A program made the translations under genes and the position numbers. From Zunongwangia mangrovi (GTDB lineage Bacteria > Bacteroidota > Bacteroidia > Flavobacteriales > Flavobacteriaceae): a stretch of DNA of 64,000 bases. Every line of letters starts with the position of its first letter. The stretch's first letter is position 1. Under the pieces are notes generated by a model, which was not told the DNA's origin, ran no database searches, and saw nothing but the letters and a program-made list of their open reading frames with translations. Shown here piece by piece: positions 39,042 through 50,700 of the stretch. The stretch is from the NCBI RefSeq assembly GCF_900112105.1, contig NZ_FOKV01000007.1, forward strand, positions 143,493 through 207,492, written 5' to 3'.

Positions 39042-40382
39042 ATGAAAAAACTAACCAGTATTTTAGGATTATCGCTTTTGGCAATGGCTTGTAAAAACAT
39101 TGCCGAAAAAACTAAGGAAGAATCTGTTATGATCGAAAAACAACTGAAAATTCCTGAGAAAGTTTGGATGGTTCCAGATTCTAACGACTATGATGATCCA
39201 GAAAGTGTGTACAGTTTTTCAAGATTTAGAACATCTAATGATTTCGCTATTTTTTGGGATAAAGAATATGGCGAAGATCCTTCTAAGAACGAAAACGAAA
39301 TAAAAACTTTTAATGTTGATTCCCTTATCATAGAGGGAGAGCGCTTTTTCAATTATTATGTAGATGAGCTTCAGTTTTTAGAAAAAGGAAAATCTACTAC
39401 AGATAGCACCAAGATATTAATGTACGTTTTTGGTGGGGATGATGGTACTGCCTACGGGGCAGGAAAAGATAGTATCGGGATGTTATGGTCGCCCGCGGTA
39501 CGAATCCATAAACCACCTTATGGCGCTTTGGCGCACGAGCTTGGACATTCATTTCAGTATTTAACGGGAGCCGATGGGCATTTTGGGTTTAAAAATGGCG
39601 GTAGTATTTGGGAAATGACGTCGCAATGGATGCTATGGCAGGTTTATCCTGACTGGATCGAGTTTGAAAATTATCATTTACAGGCATTTTTAGACAATAC
39701 ATATCGAGCATTTCTACACGAAGAAAATATGTATCATTCGCCTTTTGTTTTAGAATACTGGTCTAATAAACATGGTAAAACCTTTATTGGTGAGCTTTGG
39801 AGAAATTCTAAAAAAGGCGAAGATCCTGTGTTAACGTATCAGCGATTAACCAATATTGATCAGAAAACTTTTAATGATGAAATTTTTGACGCTTCCAGAA
39901 GATTTTTGACCTGGGATATGCCAAGAATAGAAGAAATAAGTAGTGAATATACGAATATCCATCATACCAAATTAGATAAAATCGAAGATGATTAGTTTCA
40001 GATTTCAGCAAAAGAAGCGCCGCAAAATAATAGCTATAATACCATTCCTTTGGAAGTGCCAACATCTGGAAAAGTAAAATTGAAATTTGAAGGCATAACC
40101 AAAAGTAAAGAATTCAATATTCTTCAACCTGAAATTGCAGGTTGGAGGTATGGATTTTTAGCGGTGAGCGAAAATGGAGAACGTCACTACGGAAAGATGT
40201 ACAGCCAGGCTAAGAATGAAATTAGTTTTGAAATTCCACAAAATACAGCGCATTTATGGTTTGTAGTAAGTGGTGCTCCAACAGAACATTCCATTCATAA
40301 GATTGATGGTAATCCAGATAATGATGAACAATGGCCTTACAAGCTAAAATTTGAAAATACGTATCCAAAGAATGAAAACTAA
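39042..40382 (+). pseudogene. DUF6055-like metalloprotease lipoprotein split by TAG
   Basis: A single reading frame of about 446 codons interrupted once by TAG at 39993-39995. The first part (317 codons) has a lipoprotein signal (LLAMAC), the zinc-protease motif HELGH (165-169) and a Glu in SIWEMTSQW. The frame continues without break as FQISAKEAPQ, and then a beta-rich C-terminal domain with GWRYGFLAV. Together these look like a DUF6055-type collagenase-like metalloprotease with its C-terminal domain; the family name is from memory. The first part could still be made and might be active. A lone point mutation, a sequencing error or readthrough are all possible. Confidence 0.72.
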
Positions 40383-42321
40383 GATCCTTTTTATAGCCAT
40401 ATTAGGTGTTTTTACTAATGTTTTTTCTCAGGAGGAAATCACATCACCAAATAATCATATAAAGATTGAAATTGAGCATGATAACGAACTTTATTTAAAA
40501 GTTTACTTGAATAATGAAGAGCTTATCGAAAAGGTAAATCCCAAAATGGAGTTTACTGGCGGTATATCTTTTGGAGCTGGTGATAAAATAAAAAATCCAA
40601 GCACTAAAACCGTAGATGAAGAGATCGAGGCTGTTGTACCTGTGAAATCGAAACTCATTAGAGATCACTACAATCTTTTAAAAATGAGTTTCAAAAATTA
40701 CGATTTTGAAGTTAGGGTTTATAACAATGGCTGGGCGTATCGATTTGTTTCTAAACTGAAAGGTGAAATAGAAGTTTTAGATGAACAAATGAATCTTCAG
40801 TTAGGTAAAGATTATACCTGCTACTTACCTGAAGAAGAAAGTTTAATCTCTCATTTTGAAAATTATTACGAAAAACTTCCAACTTCAGTAATAGAAAACG
40901 GAACGATCGCGGCTTTGCCAACTTTATTTACGAATGAAAAAGGCATCAGTTTTTCGGTAACCGAATCGAATTTGTATGATTATCCTAATCTTTTTTTAGA
41001 GAAAACTGAAAACGGATTCAAGAGTAAATTTCCGAAGTATGTATTAAAAACTCAGGAATTAAAAGCGGGACAGGATCGTTTGGAAGCTATAGAAGAAGCA
41101 GCGCCGTTTATCGCAAAAACCAAAGGAAAAAGAGAATTCCCATGGAGAGTTTTTATGATTGCTGAAAATGATAAGGAAATCATCGAAAATAATTTGGTGT
41201 ATCAATTAGCTAGTCCGCTTAAATTAAAAGATCCATCCTGGATAAAACCGGGAAAAGTGGCTTGGGATTGGTGGAATGCGAACAATGTTTATAATGTTGA
41301 TTTTGAAAGCGGAATTAATACTGAAACTTATAAGTATTATATCGATTTTGCTTCGGAATTTGGTTTAGAATATATCATTTTGGATGAAGGCTGGTCTAAA
41401 TCTACACTGAATGTGATGGAACCCAATGAAGATATCAACATGGAAGAATTAACCGCTTACGCTGAAGCAAAAAATGTGGGAATTATTCTGTGGAGCTTAT
41501 GGCGACCATTAGACGAAAATATGGAAGGGCTTTTATCTAAATATGAAGCCTGGGGCATTAAAGGAGTGAAAGTAGATTTTATTCAGCGAGCAGATCAATA
41601 TGTTACCAATTTCTATGAAAGGCTTGCAAAAAGTGCTGCAGATCATCACTTACTGGTAGATTATCATGGTGGGATGAAACCATCGGGAATGCGAAGAGCT
41701 TATCCAAATATCATAAATTATGAAGCGGTAAAAGGTTTAGAAAACGATAAATGGGAAGATTTCATTACTCCAGAGCATGATCTTACAATTCCTTTTACCA
41801 GAATGACCGCCGGAATTTTAGATTATACTCCGGGTGGTATGGATAATGCGCACAAAGAAAACTTTGCAGTGCGTTTTGATCGCCCAATGACTTTGGGAAC
41901 CAGGGCACATCAAATTGCTTTGTACACTATTTTTGAAGCACCATTGCAAATGTTGGCTGATACACCTTCCAGTTATTACGAAAATCGAGAATCGGCCGAA
42001 TTTATTTCAAAAATCCCGGTGGTTTGGGAAGAAACTAAAGTGCTTGATGCTAAGATTGGAGATTATTTAATAATTGCTCGTAAAAATGGGGATTCCTGGT
42101 ATGTAGGAGCGATAACAGATGATTCTGCCAGAACTTTTGAAATCGATCTTTCGTTTTTAGATGGAAATAGAAGTTATCAATTAGAATGGATCGAAGATGG
42201 TATAAATTCAGATAAAGTAGCTAAAGATTATGCTAAGAAATCAGCAAAATTAACTTCAGAAGATAAGATAGAGATCAAAATGAATAAAGGTGGAGGATGG
42301 ATAGGAATTTTTACGCGATAA
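40372..42321 (+). CDS. GH97 retaining alpha-galactosidase
   Basis: Secreted family 97 enzyme. I start at the ATG at 40372, whose MKTKILFIAIL opens a signal peptide ending at VFSQ; this overlaps the end of the DUF6055 frame by 11 bases. Beta-sandwich first, then the TIM barrel. Asp402 in GVKVDFIQ occupies the retaining nucleophile position found in Bacteroides GH97 alpha-galactosidases, and Glu451 in NYEAVKG is the second catalytic carboxylate. FTRMTAGILDYTPG is the family signature. Unlike the GH97 at 6588, this one is of the retaining type. Neighbouring peptidases and SusCD suggest it removes alpha-galactose, for example from plant glycoproteins or glycopeptides. Confidence 0.9.
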   Translation: MKTKILFIAILGVFTNVFSQEEITSPNNHIKIEIEHDNELYLKVYLNNEELIEKVNPKMEFTGGISFGAGDKIKNPSTKTVDEEIEAVVPVKSKLIRDHYNLLKMSFKNYDFEVRVYNNGWAYRFVSKLKGEIEVLDEQMNLQLGKDYTCYLPEEESLISHFENYYEKLPTSVIENGTIAALPTLFTNEKGISFSVTESNLYDYPNLFLEKTENGFKSKFPKYVLKTQELKAGQDRLEAIEEAAPFIAKTKGKREFPWRVFMIAENDKEIIENNLVYQLASPLKLKDPSWIKPGKVAWDWWNANNVYNVDFESGINTETYKYYIDFASEFGLEYIILDEGWSKSTLNVMEPNEDINMEELTAYAEAKNVGIILWSLWRPLDENMEGLLSKYEAWGIKGVKVDFIQRADQYVTNFYERLAKSAADHHLLVDYHGGMKPSGMRRAYPNIINYEAVKGLENDKWEDFITPEHDLTIPFTRMTAGILDYTPGGMDNAHKENFAVRFDRPMTLGTRAHQIALYTIFEAPLQMLADTPSSYYENRESAEFISKIPVVWEETKVLDAKIGDYLIIARKNGDSWYVGAITDDSARTFEIDLSFLDGNRSYQLEWIEDGINSDKVAKDYAKKSAKLTSEDKIEIKMNKGGGWIGIFTR

Positions 42322-42340
42322 TCTGAATTCCTCATCCAAA

Positions 42341-42388
42341 ATTTCAACTAAAAAATAGTGTAATTTTTATGTAGTTGAAATCTTTTTT
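42341..42388 (+). terminator. Terminator after the GH97 gene
   Basis: ATTTCAACTA (42341-42350) pairs with TAGTTGAAAT (42372-42381), with AAAAAT and ATTTTT pairing further inside, followed by a T run. It lies 20 bases after the GH97 stop. Confidence 0.75.
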
Positions 42389-42489
42389 CAAGCTTAAATT
42401 TTAATAACAGATGACTGAAAATTTTGAATTTATAAGATTCGATATTAGATAAAAATAGCCCCATTTTATAATCGAAATGAACTAAAAAG

Positions 42490-42517
42490 ATCTGGTAAAT
42501 ACTACCAGATTTTTTTA
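42490..42517 (+). terminator. Second terminator-like hairpin upstream of SusC
   Basis: ATCTGGTA-AATAC-TACCAGAT is a perfect 8-bp stem followed by seven T. No gene ends between it and the terminator at 42341, so it may be a leader attenuator or the end of a short RNA made from 42390 on. The rest of the 444-base gap (42322-42765) is very AT-rich, with a weak TTG (42636) and TATGTTTT (42662) promoter candidate spaced 23 bases apart. Confidence 0.65.
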
Positions 42518-42765
42518 TGTCTAAACCCTAAAACAAAAAATTCTTTAAAAGTTAATTTATTATTAAAAATTCGCATAATATATGATAAGCTTGTGTTAAT
42601 ATACTATCAAAGTTGGAGTGATATTATACCTAATATTGTTACTGTTTATTATTCATTATTTTATGTTTTTAACCGTTTTGCTTGTTTTTAATGCATATAA
42701 AATGTTAAAAAATATTATAAAATGAATTTTATTTCAAAAGTTAATTATCAAACAGTTTTGTTAAA

Positions 42766-45700
42766 ATGAAAATCACTCTTAGTAAGAAAAATCGATTAAA
42801 ATTTCTACTATTAATTTGTGCTTTCATACCCATTTTTGGTTTCTCGCAAAGCGGGAATACGATAACGGGTGTGGTTAAAGATGGCAATGGTTTAGGCTTG
42901 CCTGGCGTAAATGTACAAGTTGAAGGAACAAATGTTGGAGCCGCTACCAATTGGGAAGGAGAATTCTCTATTGAAGCCGAAAGCGGTGATGTTTTGGTCT
43001 TTTCGTTTATTGGACTAAAAACAAAAAAAATTACAGTAGGCAGTGATACCGTTTTAGACGTACAAATGGAAGAAGATTCTGGCGCTCTTGAAGAAGTCGT
43101 GATCGTTGGATTTGGAGTCCAAAAGAAAGAATCTGTAGTAGGGGCAATTTCTCAGGTATCTGGAGAAACGCTTCAAAAAGTAAAAATGGGAGGGAGTTTA
43201 GAAAACTCACTTCAGGGTAATCTACCTGGTTTAACCGTAGTGAGTACAGACCCTACTCCGGGTGAAGAAGCCATTGGGGGACTATCAATGACGATTAGGG
43301 GAACTTCCTCTATGGGATCTAACGGCCCGCTTTATATCGTAGATGGTGTAGAACGACCAATTTCAAATATCGATCCTAACGATATTGCATCGATCTCGAT
43401 ATTAAAGGATGCCTCGGCAACTGCCGTTTACGGTGTTAAAGGTGCAAACGGGGTCGTAATTGTAAATACGAAAAGAGGTGCATCAGGCGCACTTCAGCTA
43501 AATTTTAATTCTCAGCTTTCAATCAAAACTCCAACAGAATTACCGGAGTATATGAACGCTTACCAAACAATGCTCTTAAGAAATGAAGCGTATCGTAACG
43601 ACGGTATGTGGAATAACTTAATTAGTGATGAAGAGCTGGCACATTATAGAGATCAGGATCTGCCTTATTTATATCCAGATTTTGATTGGATGGATTATTA
43701 TTTTAAACCTGGTTTTGATCAGAATTATAATCTAAATGCTCGTGGAGGAACAGATTTCGTAAAGTATTTTGTTTCCGTAGGGTATTTGGAAGAAGGCGAT
43801 GTTTTTGATGTAGGGAATGTTTTTCCTTACGATTATGACGATAGAAATGCACATTACTGGCACCAGCGTTATAACTTCAGAAATAATTTAGATTTTACTT
43901 TAACCGAATCTACTCAGTTAACACTAAATGTTGGTGGTAATTTAAAGGTTTGGAATAAACCTATCGATGATTATACGCAGGAAAACTGGTATCAATCTGT
44001 TACGGCATTACCATTTTATCCTGCCGATGCTTTAAATGCATATCCAGATGGGTTAATCCCTTATAACCAGTCGGGTATTCGTCCTTATATCAATCCAGAT
44101 ATGGGTGAAGTTCGTTTAAACTGGCAAGGAGGTCAGGGATTCCAGAGATTAAAGTCTAATGAATTGAACGTTGATGTAAAATTCAATCAAAAATTAGATT
44201 TTATTACTGAAGGTTTATCGGCTAATATACTGTATTCGTATAATACTTTACAACAATATAGAAAGTACTATAGATTACCCTTATACTTTGGATATTACTT
44301 AAATCCAAATACTCAGGAATGGTCTCGTTATGATAACTGGGGAACAGAAGATCTTGATACACCTCAGCCTCCATTAAATATTTCAGAAACAGAAAATATT
44401 TCAGATGCTTACAGGTCTCATTTTTATCAGGGACAGTTAAATTATAACAGAAGCTTTGGAAAACATAATGTAGGATTAACAGGAGTATTTACTAGAAGAG
44501 AATCCAGAGCAATTTCAGACTTTACACATTACGAAGAAAACTGGATAGGTAGAGGAACTTATAATTACGATCAGCGTTATTTTCTTGAAGCCAGTATTAC
44601 GCATTCTGGTTCAGAGAAATTTGCTCCAGGGCTTCGTTTTGGTACTTTCCCAGCATTTGCCGGGGGATGGACAATTTCTAACGAAAGTTTTTATAAAGAC
44701 TCGAAGGCAAGCACATTTATGGATTTCGTAAAACTTAGAGGTTCTTACGGGGTTGTTGGTAGTGATGCCGGTATCGATAGATGGCTTTATATTTCTGAAT
44801 TTACCGATGGTGATCAAACTGTTGGATTTGGTAATCCTATCCAATATTATCCGGTAATTAATGAAGGAAATATACCAGTAACCGATGCTACATGGGAAGA
44901 AGCAACAAAATCTAACGTTGCAGTAGATCTTGGATTTTTTGATAGCGCTGTAACTTTATCAGTCGATTTATTTGATGAGAGAAGAACAGGTGTGCTTCAA
45001 TCTAGACAATCTGTACCAAGTTATATCGGGGTTTCAGGAATCTCAGGAAACCTTGGAGAAACCAAGAGTCATGGTATGGAAGTACAGTTAGGCTTCAATA
45101 AAGCAATAAATGATAACTGGGTTGTATATGGATCTGCAAACATTGCTTGGTCTGAAAACCGAGTGGTTTACTATGACGAGCCAGCTTCAAGACCTTTTCA
45201 TTTAAAAGCAGAAGGAAAACCGGTAGAGATCGCAAGAAGACTTGGTTGGTATACACCAGGAACAGGAGTTATGGATAATGGATTTTATCAAAATTTCGAT
45301 CAATTATTCATGTACCCAAGAGCTTCGGGTGGTAGCCCAATCGTTGGAGATCTCGCTTTCATGGATTTTAATGGAGACGGTGTTGTAGACCAGCAGGATA
45401 GAATTGTTTCAGAATATCCTATCGTGCCAGAACTTAACTGGAATGCATCTTTAGGTGCTAATTTTAAAAACTGGTCTTTAGATGTTCAATTATACGGTAT
45501 TGGTAAAACTCAGCAACCAATGCGACAGGGAGGGATGTTCTTCTTATATCCTTTTACAGAAGGTAAGAACAATGCTTTTACAGCACATGGCGATCACTGG
45601 ACGCCAACCAATACAAATGCAGAATTCCCATCTGTACATAATGTAGCGATCGATCAATATAACTATCGTATTAGTCAGTTTTCTATGATCGACGGGCAAT

Positions 45701-45921
45701 ATATCAGGCTAAGAAATGTAAGACTGGGATATACTTTAAAATCAGACTTCTTAGATAAATTAAGTATTAAAAACGTGAATTTCGGTTTAACCGGTACCAA
45801 CCTGTTAACCTGGTCACGTAGAGGTTGGGGAGGTGATCCTGAAGGATTCAACTTCGGGGCAGATTTTGGTGCCTACCCGCAGATGAAGAGATACTCTTTT
45901 GATCTATCTATTGAATTCTAA
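42766..45921 (+). CDS. SusC-like TonB-dependent transporter
   Basis: Outer-membrane barrel of 1051 residues that imports ligands with its SusD partner. A signal peptide ending at GFSQ is followed by the carboxypeptidase-D-like domain (about 32-105), then the TonB-box region with EEVVIVGFGVQKK (about 111-123), the plug domain (about 115-230, LYIVDGVERP) and the barrel, ending with an aromatic-rich strand FDLSIEF. A loop with DFNGDGVVDQQD resembles the calcium-binding segment seen in many SusC proteins. It is the first gene of a five-gene outer-membrane operon. The ligand is unknown: glycan or glycopeptide. Confidence 0.94.
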   Translation: MKITLSKKNRLKFLLLICAFIPIFGFSQSGNTITGVVKDGNGLGLPGVNVQVEGTNVGAATNWEGEFSIEAESGDVLVFSFIGLKTKKITVGSDTVLDVQMEEDSGALEEVVIVGFGVQKKESVVGAISQVSGETLQKVKMGGSLENSLQGNLPGLTVVSTDPTPGEEAIGGLSMTIRGTSSMGSNGPLYIVDGVERPISNIDPNDIASISILKDASATAVYGVKGANGVVIVNTKRGASGALQLNFNSQLSIKTPTELPEYMNAYQTMLLRNEAYRNDGMWNNLISDEELAHYRDQDLPYLYPDFDWMDYYFKPGFDQNYNLNARGGTDFVKYFVSVGYLEEGDVFDVGNVFPYDYDDRNAHYWHQRYNFRNNLDFTLTESTQLTLNVGGNLKVWNKPIDDYTQENWYQSVTALPFYPADALNAYPDGLIPYNQSGIRPYINPDMGEVRLNWQGGQGFQRLKSNELNVDVKFNQKLDFITEGLSANILYSYNTLQQYRKYYRLPLYFGYYLNPNTQEWSRYDNWGTEDLDTPQPPLNISETENISDAYRSHFYQGQLNYNRSFGKHNVGLTGVFTRRESRAISDFTHYEENWIGRGTYNYDQRYFLEASITHSGSEKFAPGLRFGTFPAFAGGWTISNESFYKDSKASTFMDFVKLRGSYGVVGSDAGIDRWLYISEFTDGDQTVGFGNPIQYYPVINEGNIPVTDATWEEATKSNVAVDLGFFDSAVTLSVDLFDERRTGVLQSRQSVPSYIGVSGISGNLGETKSHGMEVQLGFNKAINDNWVVYGSANIAWSENRVVYYDEPASRPFHLKAEGKPVEIARRLGWYTPGTGVMDNGFYQNFDQLFMYPRASGGSPIVGDLAFMDFNGDGVVDQQDRIVSEYPIVPELNWNASLGANFKNWSLDVQLYGIGKTQQPMRQGGMFFLYPFTEGKNNAFTAHGDHWTPTNTNAEFPSVHNVAIDQYNYRISQFSMIDGQYIRLRNVRLGYTLKSDFLDKLSIKNVNFGLTGTNLLTWSRRGWGGDPEGFNFGADFGAYPQMKRYSFDLSIEF

Positions 45922-45932
45922 AAATATTGATT

Positions 45933-47675
45933 ATGAAAAGACTATTATTTTTTCTTATTGCTCTACCGTTTTTCACGAGTTGTGAAGACTATTTAGATAG
46001 AGTACAGGATTCTGCCGGGATGCAGGAAGATGAAGTATTTACCGACTATAATAACTTTAGAAGTTTTCAGGATCGTATGTATCAGGATCTACTTCATTAT
46101 TTGTCTCCAGGTGATTACTCGTATATCGCAGCAGTTTCAGATGAAGGTTACATGAGCTCAGATTGGGAAACCCTTCCGGTTATTCAGAATGGTGATTATT
46201 TAAGAGCTTACAACACGGCACAGGCCTTACAGTTTAATGCAGACGGAGTTTGGGGATCCTGGGCCAGTATTCGAATTCTAAATATTTCTCTTGAAAATTT
46301 AGATATGTTAGAAAATGCATCGCAGGCTCAGATCGATCAACTTAAAGGTCAGGCGCATTTTATGCGTGCATGGTATTACTATGAGTTCTTAAAAAGACAG
46401 GGCGGAATGCCATATATTACTAGAAGTTTTAGCGCTTCAGATAATTTTGCTTTACCACGTGATTCTTACCACGAAACTGCGATGAATATCGTGGCAGATT
46501 TGGATACGGCTGCAACCTTATTACCAACACGTTGGGATGAAGCAAATCTTGGTAGACCAACACAGGGAGCAGCCATGGCATTAAAAGCTTCAACCTTGCT
46601 TTTTGATGCCAGCCCAAATAATAATCCTGGTGACGATGTTTCCAGATGGGAAGCAGCTGCTGAAGCTTCATGGGATCTTATTGAAGTTGCCGATGCTGGT
46701 AGATATTCTTTAGTGCCTTCAAATGGAACAGATGAAGTAAGATACTTAACTCCAGAAGGAGAACAAAGCATTCAGTTTGCCAGTGGTTTTGATAGCATTT
46801 TTATGTATCAGCCAACAAATTCAGAAATTATATGGGAAAATTACCAGGCAAGCCGTTATACCGATACGTGGAATGTATTTAGCGTTCCCAGCCTCGCACC
46901 AGGTGGGGTAATTCAGGGATTTAGCCCAAGTGCGAATATTGTTGATATGTTCGAGACTGAAAATGGTCTGCCAATTTCAGACGATCCAGACTATGACCCT
47001 CAAAACCCTTATGTTGGTAGAGATCCTAGATTTTATCACTCGATCATTTTTAATCAGGAACGATGGACTTCCCAAACCGGGAACTATATGGAGCTTTTTG
47101 AAGGCGGCGAAGAAAGAACAGGACAACCACATTACTCTTTTACAGGATATCTGGCGAGAAAGTTCTGGGCTAGAAATATCGACCAATGGTCTGGTGCTAC
47201 AGCGCCAAATACACACGTGATCTATTTTAGACTAGCCGATATATTATTACAGTATGCTGAAGCTGCTAACGAGATTGGAGGACCAAATTATAGTATTCCG
47301 GGTGCAAATCTTAGTGCAGTTGATGCTGTAAATCGTGTGAGAGCCAGAGTTAATATGCCAGGAGTTGCATCTCAATATTTAGGAGATACAGATGCTTTTA
47401 GAGAGCGTATTAAAAATGAAAGAGCTGTAGAACTTTATCTAGAGGGTAAAAGATATTTCGATCTAAAAAGATGGGGAGATGCCAGTGATCTGGAACATAG
47501 AGCTATTTACGGAGTAGAATTTAGCGAAGATCCATCACAGCCAACAGGCTTTAGTATCAATAGAACATCAGAACCGGTTTTCACTTTAACCTTTGGAGAA
47601 AGACATTACAGATGGCCAATACCATTAGAAGATGCTACAATATTCCCAGAGTTTAATCAAAATCCTGGTTGGTAA
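45933..47675 (+). CDS. SusD-like surface substrate-binding lipoprotein
   Basis: Lipoprotein of about 580 residues that forms the lid of the SusC barrel. The ATG at 45933 gives MKRLLFFLIALPFFTSC with a lipobox; a TTG at 45927 adds two residues. Helical tetratricopeptide-like repeats include HFMRAWYYYEFLKRQGGMPY. The RagB/SusD C-terminal part ends in RNERAVELYLEGKRYFDLKRW, written here in two pieces as KNERAVELYLEG and KRYFDLKRW, followed by the HYRWPIPLEDATIFP finish typical of the family. It follows SusC by 11 bases. Confidence 0.93.
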   Translation: MKRLLFFLIALPFFTSCEDYLDRVQDSAGMQEDEVFTDYNNFRSFQDRMYQDLLHYLSPGDYSYIAAVSDEGYMSSDWETLPVIQNGDYLRAYNTAQALQFNADGVWGSWASIRILNISLENLDMLENASQAQIDQLKGQAHFMRAWYYYEFLKRQGGMPYITRSFSASDNFALPRDSYHETAMNIVADLDTAATLLPTRWDEANLGRPTQGAAMALKASTLLFDASPNNNPGDDVSRWEAAAEASWDLIEVADAGRYSLVPSNGTDEVRYLTPEGEQSIQFASGFDSIFMYQPTNSEIIWENYQASRYTDTWNVFSVPSLAPGGVIQGFSPSANIVDMFETENGLPISDDPDYDPQNPYVGRDPRFYHSIIFNQERWTSQTGNYMELFEGGEERTGQPHYSFTGYLARKFWARNIDQWSGATAPNTHVIYFRLADILLQYAEAANEIGGPNYSIPGANLSAVDAVNRVRARVNMPGVASQYLGDTDAFRERIKNERAVELYLEGKRYFDLKRWGDASDLEHRAIYGVEFSEDPSQPTGFSINRTSEPVFTLTFGERHYRWPIPLEDATIFPEFNQNPGW

Positions 47676-47722
47676 AATAGTATACAAAGCAATTGATAAC
47701 ACTATCAGTTAAAAAATAAAGA

Positions 47723-50700
47723 ATGAAAAATAATACAATATTCCTACTATTTATTTTTAGTCTTGGTATCGTATTTTGCCATAATACGTATGCACAGACT
47801 GATACCGAATATAGGACTGTCTCAGGGCAGATAGTAGATAAGGATAATGAACCAGTTGCAAAGGCTAAAGTGATTACTGTTTTAGCAAAAAATGTTGTTG
47901 AAACTGGCGAAAATGGAGAATTTACAGTAGAGATTTCTGGTGAAGAAGCAGATTTCTTAAGAGTAGTAAAGAAAGGCTACGAAAGCCAAAGCATGTTTGT
48001 TTCTGCAGATCTTGAAGCTCCTATTGTTTTACAAGAAGCTCCTTACTTATATGGGACTAATGATCTTAAGATTCCATATTTAGATCTAAAATCTTCTAAG
48101 AATGTTTCAGCAATAAATACTATTACCGGGGAAGAGTTAAGAACATTCCCTTCTATTCAGTTTTTAGAAGCTTTAGAAGGAAGATTACCTGGGTTAATGA
48201 TGAGTCAATCTAATTACACTCCTGGAGCCGAATGGGTGACAGGTGTAGTAAGAGGTGAACCAGCCATTTACTATATCGACGGGATCCAAAGAAATCCAAG
48301 AGACTTAACTGTTTACGAAATAGATAAGGTAGAAGTGATCAAGGATTTTTCTGGAAGAGCAACGCTTGGAATCAGCGGGGCAAGTCCAATTGTTTGGATC
48401 ACCACTATAAAAGGGCAGGAAAATAAGAATGAAATTAATATTACTGCTGAAACTGGTTATAGTGAAGCAGCAAACTTACCTAATTACCTGGATTCTTATA
48501 ACTATGCGACATTATATAACGAGGCTTTAGCTAATGATGGTTTAGATCCTTTATATTCTCAGGAAGCTTTAGATGCGTATCAAACCGGAAATAATACATT
48601 GCGATATCCTAATATCGATTATTACGATCGTTATGTAAAGGATTTTAGTCGTTTTACTCGTGCTAATGTAGATTTTCAGGGAGGATCAGATAAGCTGACT
48701 TATTTCTCGAATTTAAATTATGTTGGTTCTGGAGGATACGAAGAAGTAGGCCAGGAAACTACTTATGATAGGTACAAGATTAGAGGAAATGTAGATATAA
48801 AATTAACCGATTTTATGCGAATGAACGTTAATCTTTCTGGTACTTATGGTAGAGCGGAATATCCTAACCAGGGAGATGGCGCTTATCGTTATAATATGTT
48901 TAGCGTTTTATCATCTTACCCATCTAATGCTACGCCAATTTATTATGAAGATCAATTGATCGTAAGTGATAACTATCCTGTTAACCTAACTAACGAATTG
49001 GTTTATGGCGGGTATGCAGAGTCTACCGAATTGAACACGCAAAATTTGGTATCACTTTTAATAGATCTTGAAAGTGTAGCTAAAGGTTTAGAGTTTTATG
49101 CAAGTGCAGCTTTAGATGCGAACAATGTTTTAGTGAATAACCTTGGTGGAACTGCAGCACTTTATAGAAGAGTAACAGGAACAGATAATGAACTGGAGCG
49201 TGTAGTAGAGCAGGAAGTACAATCTAATATGTATAATGGGGACGATTCTTATGATCGTCGTATTAGTGCTATGGCTAATCTTAGCTATAAGTTTGTTAAA
49301 GAAGAACATGATCTGGATCTAGATCTTTCTTACTATCAATCTATGCAGGAAAATCGTGTTGTGGGTGGCAACTATCAGCCAGATCGTATTCAGGATCTAG
49401 GTTTTAGGGCAAATTATCTTTACGATGGTAAGTACGCTTTACAGTTTGATGCCTCATACACCGGGAACATGAGATTACCTGATGGGGAACGATTCAATTT
49501 TTATCCAACTGTAGGTGCGGCATGGAATGTATCTGAAGAATCTTTCTTAAAAAACAGCAATGTTGTAGATTATTTAAAACTGTATTCTTCTTACGGAATA
49601 ATGGGAGTAAATAACTTCAATTTCGGCGGGACTTATAACCCATATTATTTGTATCAAACATTATGGCAAAATGTTGGTACGTGGAGTAGCGGTATAGAAG
49701 GACAGCGTAGTGGAGCCGATAATGTTTACGAAGTACTTCAGTATGGTAGTACAGGTTTTTCTTTACCAGAGAGACAGTATTTCAATATAGGGTTTAAATC
49801 TGAATTTTTTGATAGAAAGATTGCTTTAGAGGCGAATTACTTCGATCAAAAAGATGTGGATATTTTATCACCAATGAGCAATTTCACACCTTCAATTTAT
49901 GGAACAGGCGGATTTTTACCAATTCAGAATTTCGAAGAATTCCGTCGCTATGGTGTAGATGGGATGGTTCAGTATAACGATGAATTTGGAGACTTTAAGG
50001 TTTCACTTGGTGTAAATGCTATGTATTTAAGAAGTGAAAACCTAGTGGTAGATGAACCTGCCGCACTTGCTGAATATAGACAGCGTACAGGGAATGGTGA
50101 CGACGTATTTTTTGGATATAATGCTTTAGGTTTATATCAGTCTCAATCTGAAATTGATTCCAGAGGAGTTACTCAAAGCTGGGGAACTTTAGCTCCCGGA
50201 GATATTATGTATGAAGATTATAATAATGATGGTGTAATTACAGAGCAGGATATTCATGCTATAGGCCATACACCTAGAATTGCTTACGGTATAAATATCT
50301 CTTTAGCTTATAAAGGATTTGATCTTTTTGTTTTGGCGAATGGTAGAGCAAATGGAGAGATGATGTTAAATGGTACTTATTTTCAGAATAATACAACCAA
50401 TAATAACTACTCTGAAGCAATGCTAGATCGTTGGCCGGTAAGTAATAATATGCCAAGATTAACAACAGTATCTCAGAATAATTATCAAATATCATCATTC
50501 TGGTTAGAAGATGGGGCGTATTTAAATCTTAGAAATGTTCAGTTAGGATATACCTTCCCTAATAGTATTTCCAGAAAACTGAATATGCAGGAGCTTAAGT
50601 TATTCCTTAGAGGTCGTAATCTGGCTTCATTTTCTAAAATACATAGCGAATATGGCTTAAATCCAGAAAGTCTTAGTTCAGGGATACTTATGTATCCTAT

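Noticed and set aside
42322..42765. Riboswitch upstream of SusC
   Set aside because: The gap is AT-rich with two terminator-like hairpins only. I could not match any known aptamer core.
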